A DNA stretch of 64,000 nucleotides. Origin: Chytridium lagenaria. Its lineage: Eukaryota; Chytridiomycota; Chytridiomycetes; Chytridiales; Chytridiaceae. Below are positions 22,753 to 32,833 of this stretch, piece after piece. Location of the stretch: positions 186,001 to 250,000 of the forward strand of contig JAHLKC010000022.1 of NCBI GenBank assembly GCA_025449115.1, in the 5' to 3' direction. A program made the position numbers and the translations under genes. Within the stretch, counting starts at the first letter, position 1, and the number at the start of each line of letters is the position of its first letter. The notes beneath the pieces are model-generated. The model saw only the letters and a program-made list of their open reading frames with translations. It made no database searches and had not been told where the DNA came from.

Positions 22753-25700
22753 ATGCCTCGTCCCAAGAAGCAGCAGAAGAAGACAGTGAAAGCTACTGCA
22801 GAAAGGCAGCAAGGGAATATACACATTGCATCAGAGCGCGACGAGTCTGACGACGAGCACGATGCATCGGAGAGCGGATGTGATAGTTTATATCGTGACT
22901 CTCACAGTCTTGACCAACTCGACAACGACAACAACAGCAGCAATTACGAAGTTGAAAGCCATGATGACAATAGCTACGATGACTATGAAAGCTTTGACGA
23001 CAACAGCAGCGAAGATACTGACGCGGAGGATCCCTGCATCGACGACTTTCCAGATGATTTATACGCATTCCTGATGTCGACAGTCTCAAAGAAACGCAAG
23101 GAGGTTCATGTGTTGTTGAAGGCGGCCCTCGAAAGCAGACATAGACAGAAAACTCTAGAGGAATTTGGCGTTGATGCTCATGTTTCTACCGGGGCAAAAA
23201 GGGATTACACCGGAGGATCAAGACGTACGAAGTACAACAGACTGGCGCAAGCACGACAGAAGGAAATTCTTGATGCAAAAGCCCGACATGAAACTGGCGG
23301 CGGGCTACTTAGGTTCTTTTCTGCTCGACAACAGCCAATATCAAAAAGGAAGCTTTCCCCGTCACCAAAATCCTCTAGAGACGCGAAACCTTCCGCATCG
23401 ACATCATCAGCTGAATTTAATATTTCTTCCTCATTGCCATCACTTTCCGGACAACCGTTCACAAAGAGAGTTCCTGCTAGCATTTTATCGGCGGTGACCG
23501 TCTTGCCGGAGGAAGAAACCGTTGATGTTGACGCATTGGAATACACGGCCAGCTTGGAGCAGACCTCTCAAGAAAGTAGTTTTGCGGTCAGAACCGTTGA
23601 AGGTACTAGCTGGTATTCATCCAGCGCAGTTAATATTCTTGCCCACGAAATGGTGCGAGCACGAACGGACTGCTTGCTACTTGACTCAAATTGTATTTTG
23701 GGAAAGCCCAACCGAGCAAATACACAATCACGTCAAATTCGTAACGATATCACCCGCTTTATTTTTCCATTTTGTTTAAACTCACATTGGAGGGTATTCT
23801 CGGGTCTGCGCTGCGGTGAAAGGGGAAGGTGGACAACTCACCTTTGGGATTCAATGGAAAGTAGCCCTCTTTCCCAGGAAATCTGCGAACGTGGGTTTTT
23901 GATATGCCAAGAATGGGTAAATTACCGTTTGGGTGTGGACGAAATGTTTGAGCCCTACGTTACCGTATACGTTCCTCGTCAACAGGATGGAAATAGCTGT
24001 GGTGCCTTCTGCATTGAAAGCATGCTATTATTTTTGGAAGGTGGTCTTCAATGGCCTGTTGATGCGTCAGTGCCTCAAAATGCTAGAGCTTTGAGGCAGA
24101 GGGACAAAACCATCTTACTCTCGTGCATTTCAGCGGACAGCAGAGATTCAAGTGTTCCCAATGTAAGTTATATTAAAGTTGAATTAGAGCATAACATACA
24201 TTTAGCTTACGTTTGCAAGCATTTTTTCGACGAAAGCGGCTTCCAACAAGGATGAGGATACAGCGGAAGAAAGCCTCGCGTTTATGACGTCAAGGTCGAC
24301 GAAATCTGTGTTAATCAAAGAAGAGACTATAGCGGAAGAAGACCCCGCTTCGAAAACGACAAATGGATTTGATAATAATGAAAGGCCAAGCAAGCTTACT
24401 GTGTTGGAGCACTATACCGAGCTCTTTTACCATGTGCGAGCGGATTTGGAACTCGCAAAATCTCTACGAATACGTGATTACAAGAATGAGACTAAGCTTT
24501 CAGTGATTAAAACATTTCTCACGCTAGTCACCCAGCAAGGCCATGATATTTCCAAAGCAAAACGGTTAGTGAAGGTCCGATTAATACATCTAACACTGTT
24601 TGCATTAGATTAGCCGCCTCTTTGAGTTATCCGGATCTAAACGAGAGATCCGCTGTCAGTACTGTTGGCCGTCTCGTGAAACATTTTGGAAGATACCGCA
24701 CCGTCCTACCTGATCTAAGAGGAAAACACTCAACCCGTATCAGTGTCTTTCAAGTCCACCCAAACCTGGCCAACGATATTAAGAACTGGATTGACTCAAG
24801 ATATCAGTGTCGATTTATTGATGTCATTCAATACTGCACTGCATTATTTCAAGGATTTAGAGTGCGGCCACCATCGGTTAAGACCGTTCGAAGGTTTTTA
24901 AAGCGATCAGGCTATAGTTCAAAGACAACAAACAAGGGACTTTATAAAGATGGGCACAATCGTGAGGATGTTGTGACATACCGTCAAACATCCTTCTTAC
25001 CGGCACTTCGAAAACTCCGTTCTAGAGCTGTCACTTATGAGTCGGTGGATGAAACACTAGATGATTTATCCATACGAAAAGTACCGCTGCCGCCGATCAG
25101 GCCTATCATCACCTATTCACAAGATGAATGTGTGTGTCAGTCTGAAGACTATAAGTTGAAGTATTGGACAAGAGATTCAGATTACGTTGCAGTTGCTCGA
25201 AAACCTCTCGCGACCTCAATTATGATCTCTGCGTTTATAAATGAAGATATCGGAATCCTTCAGTGTTCACAAGAACAAGCCGACGCCCATTACCGTGCAA
25301 GTAATCGGTTAATCGATAATCTTACTTCAACTGTTTACCTTAATATTGGCAAAAAGAAGGATGGCTACTTTAACAACGACATGTTTTGCGAACAAATATC
25401 ACGCGCTATTGATATTCATGAGGCTGTGTATGGATACGGAGAAGAATCGCCTCAAGCCCTATTCATTCTGGACAACAGTCGCGTTCACGACAGCAGGTCT
25501 GATGATGCCGTGCACATCTCCAAGCTCAACTGGAATGGAGGAAAGCCAGGGACAGAGATGCGGAACAGCTTTTTCATCCACGCACAGGACAGAGCTAAGC
25601 CTAACGCTGCAGAGCTCCGCAGAGAACAGAATTTTACGAAAGAAAACAAAGCTTTGAAAGGGATTAAAGAGATTTTGGAAGAACGTGGACTCTACATCCC

Positions 25701-26673
25701 CTCCCTATCTTTTAAATGTGGCGGCACATGTAAGTAAAATCTTAAAGCAAGCTAGCGTAACTGTGTTTAGACTGTGAAACCGCGCGTAAAGGTGGTGCTT
25801 CAACCACTTGCTGTGGTTACCGTATGCTAAGCTCCGAATCCGATTTCGTGGAGCTTGATGCAAAGGTAGTGAGCTTGATTCAAAATCGCGGACACCTTGT
25901 TTTGTTTCTTCCGAAATTCCACCCAGAGTTGGCTCCGATTGAGTTGTTGTGGGGTCAATTGAAGCCAGATATCAAGTCAAAGGCACCAGAGGTCAACAAC
26001 GCGGAAGCCTTTATGGATTTAGTTGACGAATCAATGAAAGAGGTACCGATTGTAAACATCAGGAGGTATGGAACATTTATTATAACGATGCCAACAACCG
26101 TTAGATGCTTCCGTCATGTCAAAAAATGGATAGATTCATATGAGCATGGCCTAACGCTCGACCAAACAATCTACATCATAAACAAGTATCAGTCTCACCG
26201 CAGGATCCCGGAGACTGCTATCCAACAAGTCAAAAGCGGGTTGAAAATCGAACCGTCTAAATCAACAAATCGAGGGAATACGGACAACAAAGGGCTCACT
26301 GCTTCAGGACTTTTAAATGCTTTGCATAACATTAATGAGACTCAAGAAGAGGTAGCTTTTCCTATTGATGACTTTTACTCACCCAATTAAAAAGGAAATA
26401 TTCTTGTCTGCAAAGTTGAGTATTTCCGTGGCCTCAAAGGACGAAATTATGGAGAGCCGAAAACCGCACGGGCGCGTGAAGCGAAAAAGAGCATCTAGGA
26501 AGTCAGTAACAGATGTCAAGGAACCCGCTAAGGATGAGGAAGTTGTTGGGATTAACGAGCCGCCGCTTAAGACTGAACGCACAAAACAGAAGCGGAAAAA
26601 ATACACGTGCAGTGTGCCGAACTGCCCAAACCCCACCACTCATAACCGACGCAGATGCCAATTTAAAACCTAA
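22753..26673 (+). CDS. Ulp1-type cysteine protease fused to Tc1/IS630-like DDE transposase
   Basis: Transposase gene of the element. Exon 1 (22753-24162; MPRPKKQQ, in-frame ATG also at 22690) encodes an acidic N-terminus and a C48/Ulp1 protease: NSHWRVF (His345), HLWDSMES (Asp366), RQQDGNSCGAFC (Gln410, Cys416), with the canonical Gln-to-Cys distance of six. A 43-nt intron (24163-24205) then joins in frame to a domain with DDE blocks: YSQDECVCQ, FILDNSRVHD and FLPKFHPELAPIELLWGQLK. Further introns are 24565-24608, 25730-25770 and 26066-26104; each restores frame. Without further splicing it stops at 26390. An alternative intron (26352-26415, GTAGCT...CAAAG) would add a basic tail with a C-x4-C-x5-H-x4-C knuckle ending at 26673. 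A two-gene reading (protease and transposase separate) is possible but would need a promoter inside coding sequence. Confidence 0.8.
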
Positions 26674-26814
26674 CGTGAACAATTCGCTTTAAGATCTCAA
26701 TACATCATCTTTATATAGCCATATTTAGTACATATTATAAGGTATCATTGCCCGTTGTCTCCATCAACAGTTTATGAACTGTAATTGAGTAAGAAATCGA
26801 AAAAAGGTTCAAAC

Positions 26815-27422
26815 TTAACGTTCTGCAATTGCATCGACACCTTGGTAAGCCAGCTCTAAGGGTGTCTCATTGAGAACGCGTACATCCGCGGATCCATATC
26901 GAAGATACTAGCCACAAATGTCACAAGAATGAAAGAAAACATAACATAACATACCGAAGACCTGCGAACGGCTTTACTCTCATGAGTTGGCCGCATCATA
27001 GAAACAACACCAATCTTGCTGTTGTAGTCACATGCAACTCGGTGAACCTCTGCTAGCATCCCAACAACGCATTGAGGTTCCATGTCCACCAAAACTCGAA
27101 CTTTGACGCAAGAGAAGTATCCTTTCTTTTTGTTATCGTAGTATGTTGAGTTCTCGAAAACTACACAGCTACCAAGAGTAACCTGAGCGCCGCATCCTTC
27201 TGGGTGTTCACCGCATGTTCGGCCGGCATTGGTTTGGTTGAGACCGACTATGAGAACCTCGGTCGAATCACAGATACTGGGTAATGCCTCCCTCTTCAGC
27301 ATGAGTCCGAATTGTCTTAAGAAAAAATTCAAATCCCCGAAATTATTGAAGTCCTCAAAAGACGATTTTCTTTCTGTGATTACGAGGTCTCTTTTCAATG
27401 AAAACAAACAATAAATTACCAT
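26815..27422 (-). CDS. Accessory protein of the Tc1-like element, unknown function
   Basis: Convergent with the transposase gene, inside the element. Start at 27422 (MVIYCLFSLKRD). A 47-nt intron (26908-26954, GTATGT...GCTAG) joins the main exon to a C-terminus ending VDAIAER, stop at 26815. The product is about 185 residues, with a Cys/Gly turn block (RTCGEHPEGCGAQVTLGSC) followed by alternating hydrophobic strands, suggesting a small beta-rich domain. I recognise a general likeness to accessory proteins of fungal Ulp1-bearing transposons but not a named family. Confidence 0.6.
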
Positions 27423-27482
27423 TTGAAAGCTCTTGCTGAGCGGATTCGAACGGTATAAAAAAAAATATACCTCATTAATTAA

Positions 27483-27570
27483 GGGCCCGGTCCAAAAATC
27501 TGCACTTTTATTAATTAAAAAATATTAAGTGTAGATATGCCAATTCTCTATCGATAGGTATTAATAACTA
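27483..27570 (+). repeat. Subterminal direct repeat, right copy
   Basis: GGGCCCGGTCCAAAAATCTG, then CACT, then further on ATCGATAGGTAT. It matches 22523-22578 in direct rather than inverted orientation. Confidence 0.7.
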
Positions 27571-27630
27571 TAGGTATGCGGAAACACTTTATTAGAGCGA
27601 AAACGCTCTCAAAAAAAAGGGTCAAAAAAT

Positions 27631-27663
27631 AAATTTTTATAATTCTTTTGATGTCCCACACTG
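27631..27663 (-). repeat. Right terminal inverted repeat of the Tc1-like element
   Basis: 33 bp, exact reverse complement of 22308-22340, followed by TA at 27664-27665. Confidence 0.95.
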
Positions 27664-27741
27664 TAGATGATTAAAATGCTTGTCCAACGCTCGGAACATA
27701 TTAAAAATACATTAACCGCAACGAAAAATTCTGAAATTTTC

Positions 27742-27766
27742 TAGCCGGCGCCATTGGCGCCGGCTA
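27742..27766. repeat. GC-rich perfect hairpin in AT-rich DNA
   Basis: TAGCCGGCGCC (27742-27752), loop ATT, exact complement at 27756-27766, with outer AAATTTT/AAAATTT flanks. It lies 79 bp right of the Tc1-like element. It may be a small palindromic mobile element or a structured site. Confidence 0.65.
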
Positions 27767-28149
27767 TTAGATTAAAATTTACCCGCCTCCGATTAAAATG
27801 AAAAGTCGACCCATAGTATGATTAGAAAGCCGGGGTTCCACCCCCCCTTTATTACGTATTAATTAAAAAATTTGTTTCTTATCGGAGAAACACGTGTACT
27901 TAAGAGGGCAAACATTTTAATTAGCAGTTTTTTGAAACGGTTTCCGTTTATGGAAATTCCAAAATTTTGTTTCGGGTGTTTCCGGTGGTATATTTACTTG
28001 GTATCCATATATATGGTTTATGGTTTTTGGTTGTGAAAAAGAATTTTAGATATATTTATATGTTCACTGGAAATTTAGACTACGGTGGAGAATCTGAAGA
28101 TGGGGTACGGAAGTGTGTGATATCGATAATTCGTGTTTAAGTGCGTGTG

Positions 28150-28840
28150 ATCAAGTTGGTCGTCCTGTGCATCAACGGTCTCAATCATATCCGGGACGTT
28201 TGTCGGTTTCTGTATTGCGTGCGGTTTCGCTTTCGCTGGAGTTGCATGCCTGTTTCTCGAGTGAAATCTTCGATGGTGACGTCTCTTGTGGTACGCTGAG
28301 GATCGTGTTGTTCGGGAATCTCTCGGAACTCCTAAGTTACGTTGGACTGAAACATTTCTTCAGAGATCTTCCGTGACAGCTCTTGGAGTTCTTTCTTGTT
28401 TCTTGGGTTGTTCTCGATCGACTACGAAGAGTGTCTATGTTCAGTTTTTGTTGGAATACGCGGAAAATTGACGGTTATAGAGCGAAGTCAAAGTGTCTGG
28501 AGATATTGTGAAATCTATTTTGAGTCGACCTATGATAAATTGGACTCGAAGATATCTTGAACGTTGCTCGTTGGCATCTCTACGTTCCGTGCTGGTTATG
28601 TTAGGAGTTTCAGTGGTTGGACAAAAATCTATATTGATTTCGGTGTTGTTGGATTATGCAGAACATTCTGTTATTGTGGATCAGCTTTTGGGGAATTCCG
28701 AAATCCAGATGGACCGTATCTGCCTATACTTGTGAAGTTGTGGTGTTAGAGAGAGTAACTGAGGTTAAGGCTTTTCTAAAATATGCTGGATGTGATAGAG
28801 AATCCATGTTGAAAATTGATGGTATTTTCTTTTTTTAAAA
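28150..28840 (+). pseudogene. Fragmented gene with tandem ~50-residue SAP-like repeats
   Basis: Two adjacent segments encode the same pattern in different frames: LRWTETFLQRSSVTALG...YAEN (about 28336-28467) and INWTRRYLERCSLASLR...YAEHS (about 28536-28672). A weaker earlier copy (about 28185-28300) ends YAEDRVV and a partial later one starts near 28750. The shared pattern, W-T-x3-L-x-R-x-S-x3-L then L-G-x-S then K-S then L-L-x-Y-A-E, resembles a SAP helix-turn-helix repeat. Stops and frame changes separate the units and no intact gene was found, so it is either decayed or damaged by indels. Confidence 0.4.
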
Positions 28841-29226
28841 TGATGTTTAATGTTTGTAGAAGAAGAAGGCGAGAAAATGTTGGGGCGACCATTTTTAAGA
28901 TGGTCTCGGATCTTTTAACGTAGTCACAGTATTGTTCGTTGACGTGAAGTGTTAGATTTTTTGCAGTTGTCATCGTCTAAATCGAAAAATGTTATAATAA
29001 ATATCGCATTAAAATAAAATGGCCATTGCCACTGCCTCAACAAAAAATACTATTAATAAAACAAAAAATTCCAGGAGCGGGGGCCTCAGCAATTCCCAAT
29101 TGCCCCTTGTTTATTCATTAAAAAGAAAAATCATTCATTGGTCAGACCATCCGGAAGAAGGACAGCGTTCCAACCACCGACAACTCGATCCCCTCGCGTT
29201 GTTGTTCCCCATCAACATATACAGGT
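28841..29226. other. 5' flank of amidohydrolase B
   Basis: AT-rich then mixed sequence leading to the start codon at 29227. No gene recognised. Confidence 0.5.
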
Positions 29227-32200
29227 ATGGCCTCACAGCGTGGTCCATCCACCTCTGCAGCAGATCCCGAATCTCAGCCATTCATCGACAACACCATCGA
29301 CCAAGATGAGCCCTCCCCCGATAACGATTTTCTCCAAAAGGCTGGCCGCATCGAACTCTCAGAGTTAAAGCGTCCAGCCATCTTCTTTGGGAGCATCTTT
29401 GCTGTGATTGTTGCTGCGTTGCTGTTTGATAAGGCCTTTATTGCTGGATTCTTCAAGGCACCGTTACCTGATGTAAGGGCTTTATCGGAGGATGTGTTTG
29501 CAGAGGGGATGAACGCTTGTGGGAGGATTCAAAGGGTGAAAGAACTTAATCCTTCAGCTTACTTTACTGGTGAGAAATCTCTCCATCCCTCCTCAAACAT
29601 GCTAACACCATAATCAAGGTGGCCCTCCTGCCAACCTCGCGCAAAGACGCAACCCTCGCTACCCTGTTCTTGTCAACAACACAAAAGCAGTCTCTTCCGG
29701 AAACCCCATCCTTATCAAAGACGCAACAGTGCTCGACGGCATCGGGGGGAGGTTTGAGAATGTGGATGTGGCGTTAGCCAATGGATTGATTGTTCAAATC
29801 GGAAAGGATCTTTCAACATTGGATGTCATCAAGGCGGCGCAGAGGGGTGCAGATGCTTGGAATGTGAAGATGAGCTTCGCCGTAGACGATGTTTTGGTCA
29901 TAAAGGCTGATGGACGTTATGTTACGCCTGGCATCGTTGACATGCATAGGTAAGGTCCTTGACGATGAATGGGAAGGTTGACACTTTAAATAGTCATGTT
30001 GGTGCGGATTCGTTCCCAACAACTCGCGGAACGTCCGACGTGAACGAAATGTCATCGCAAACCAACCCCCAGAACCGTATCATAGACAGTATCAACATTC
30101 TCGATGAGGGTATCGATGTTGTTGCATCCGGCGGTGTCACGACTTCCCTCGTTCTCCCTGGTTCCGGTACCTTGATAGGTGGAGAAGCCGTCGCCATAAA
30201 GCTCATCAAACCTGCCAACTACGAAGTCCAAGATATGACAGTCAACCGTAACGTTGACGAAACCATTGACGGGAAGATTTGGCGTTGGATGAAGATGGCG
30301 TGTGGGGAGAACCCGAAACATCGGAATAACCCTTCATCGCGTATGGGAAGTGGATGGCTTTACCGCAAACGATTCGAAGAGGCTAGGACTACTTTACGAG
30401 CACAGGATGATTGGTGTGTTGCTGCAAAGGTTGCTGAGGCGAGGTTTGGGGGGGATGCGCATCAGTATATTACGGAAAGGTTTCCTGATCCTATTGTACA
30501 GGATTCTTTGGTGGGGTTGTTGAGGGGGGATGTGCGCGTTAATATTCATTGCTATGAGACACATGATATTGAAATGATGATTAGGAATAAGCATGAATTT
30601 GGGTTTCAGATTGGAGCGTTTCATCATGCTCTTGAGGCGCATCTTGTTGCTCCTCTTCTTGCTCGTGAAAATATATCTGTCGCTCTCTTTGCCGATCACT
30701 CTCTATACAAGAAAGAAGCCTGTGAGTATAACTTTTTAATCATCTCTGTTTCTGAATCTAATATGGTTACTGATATTTCAATATAAGACGGTGCGTCCGT
30801 TAAGGCTGGCAAAATTCTTCACGAAGCTGGTGTCAAAGTCGCTTACAAATCCGACCACCCCGTCCTCAACGCCCAACACCTCATCTTTGAAGCCCAAAAA
30901 GCCGCTCATTACGGTTTAGACCCTGATGCCGCCTTTGCGTCCGTCACGAGCGTGCCTGCTGAACGTCTTGGTCTCGGATGGCGTATCGGAACTCTTGCCG
31001 TAGGATACGATGCGGATGTGCTTGTATGGGATCGGTAAGTCCTTACTACTCTTTCCGTCGTTTTGACAATGTCGCTAGCCATCCTCTTGAACTCGGTGCG
31101 GCGCCCCTTAAAGTTATTATTGATGGATTCCTCATTCAAGCTGGAAATAGAAAAATGAGGGCTAAGCCTGAAGCTGTGGCACCTTCAACGCCGCCGATGA
31201 CTTTTGAGACGAACGTGGATGTCTTGGATCGTCAACCTTATACCATTACAAACATCTCAAAGGTGTTTTCGGATGATGGGGAGATTAAAAAAAGGGAGCA
31301 TTACTGTTGAGAAGGGCGTTGTTACTTGTATTGGAAACTGTAGAGAAAAAGGGACGCTGTACAATTTGAACGGAGGTGTGGTTATTCCTGTGAGTAGGAT
31401 GTGACCTCTTTATATATGTCTAGCGGGTTTCTAATGGCTTCCTTGCTTATATAGGGGCTGGTTGGTGCCAACCTTGATCTTGGACTTACCGAGATTCCTC
31501 CTGAAAGCACAACGAACGATGGAGAATCCTCCAGCGCTGAAGCTATCGCAGGAAACGTTCGTGCTGTTGACGGAATCCGTGTTGGTGGAAATTCGAAGAC
31601 GTTGAATGAGGCTTTCCGTGGTGGTGTGCTGACTTCTATCAGTGTCCCTTCTACTGATGGATTTGTGAAGGGTCTAAGCGCTGCGTTTAGAACCGGTGCA
31701 GAAGTATGCTCTTTTATCTCTTCATGGCATCAGATATTGATTGTTTGCTTGATATCTTTTTCAGCTTACAGCACTGCAATTTTGAAATCCGTCGTCGCGT
31801 TACATGTCAGCATTGGACAATCTGGTGTCTCTACTGCAACCCCGTCTGGCTCCAGCCAAATCGCTAAACTTCGGTCCCTTTTCACTCATAACGCCACCGG
31901 TCCCTTCCACGAGGCATTTACTGGGAAACTACCACTCGTCGTCAATGCCGAAGACCCGAACGATATTTCCAAGATCCTCGCTATGAAGCGCGAACTCGTC
32001 CCAGATCTCCGCCTTATCATTGCCGGTGCATCTGGTGCTTGGGTTGTCGCAAACGAACTCGCCGAACTCAACGTCCCTGTTCTCTTGACGCCGGCGCGTT
32101 GCGTTCCTAGCCAATGGGAGACGCGTTGGTGTCGTATCCCTGCCACGCGTCCCAGCGCTGTTGAGTTGTTGATCAAAGCTGGGGTGAAGGTTCTTGTTTC

Positions 32201-32464
32201 GCAGAATGAAAGCGGGGTTAAACGGAATTTGTTGTGGGAGGCTGGATGGGTTTATGCGGATAGTGATGAGGTTAGTGAGAATGATGCTGTAGGGAGGTTA
32301 CGTGGAATGTGGCAAAGGCGTTTGGGGTGGAGGGTGTTGGGGTTGTGAGGGAAGGAAAGAGGGCGAGTTTTGTGGGGTTGAATGGAGGACCACTTGGGTT
32401 TGGGAGGAATGTACAGATTATTGGAGATGGTGTGGATGTTGTGGTGAGGCCTGAGCAAGATTAG
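29227..32464 (+). CDS. Membrane-anchored amidohydrolase-superfamily protein, copy B
   Basis: Second paralogue. Start at 29227 (MASQRGPS); acidic tail with DPESQPFID, then a transmembrane helix (IFFGSIFAVIVAALLF) and the hydrolase domain. HxH is again formed over an intron (DMH / SHVG, 29949 and 29993). Other blocks match copies A and C: GGVTTSLVLPGSG, VNIHCYETHDIEMM, AFHHALEAHLVAPLLAREN, YKSDHPVLNAQHLIFEAQ and DADVLVWDR. About seven introns, positions shared with the other copies. Two one-base breaks: an A7 run at 31287-31293 (one A too many) and near 32295 (one base short), the latter moving the conserved C-terminus (GLNGGPLGFGRN...) out of frame before the stop at 32464. Likely type II, facing lumen or outside. 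Substrate unknown. Confidence 0.82.
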
Positions 32465-32833
32465 ATTTGTTTTATTTGTTGTTGAACTCTGGTTCTCTTT
32501 CTTTTTGTTTTTTCTATATTTGACCTCCGTTCGAGTTTCGACGTGTTTGTGATGTTGTTTGAGTTTGAGATAGACGAACTGCGTCCTGTCCCAATTTTTC
32601 AAAATGCATTGTAAAAGATGGAGTAACAACACCGTCATCATTTGCTTTTTCGTGGGCAAGCCCAAGGGACGGCGCCATACTCATTGTTTCTTCGGAAGTA
32701 CGGCGCAAGGGTATCGCTCCGGTCCCTTACAAATCCACGATCGAGTTCCCTACTTTTGCAACACTCGGCCACAAATGTCGAATTAGGAATCGCGTTTTTT
32801 CGTTGCCACTTCTCACCAACTTGACCAGCAATA
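32465..32833. other. Intergenic between amidohydrolases B and C
   Basis: 369 bp between tandem genes: 3' flank of B and promoter of C. Nothing else seen. Confidence 0.5.

Larger units (their letters stand above)
22308..27663 (+). mobile_element. Complete Tc1/mariner-superfamily DNA transposon with Ulp1-DDE gene
   Basis: 5,356 bp. Left terminal repeat 22308-22340 and right 27631-27663 are perfect 33-bp inverted repeats beginning CAGTGTGGGACATCAAAAGA. They are flanked by TA on both sides (22306-22307 and 27664-27665), the classic Tc1/mariner target-site duplication. Inside are a spliced plus-strand gene (Ulp1 protease plus DDE transposase), a minus-strand accessory gene and subterminal direct repeats. 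Perfect ends and intact catalytic blocks suggest recent insertion. Confidence 0.92.

Noticed and set aside
14464..27663. Starship-type giant element with a tyrosine-recombinase captain
   Set aside because: No tyrosine recombinase (DUF3435-type) pattern found; the recombinase here is serine type and the second element has its own complete ends.
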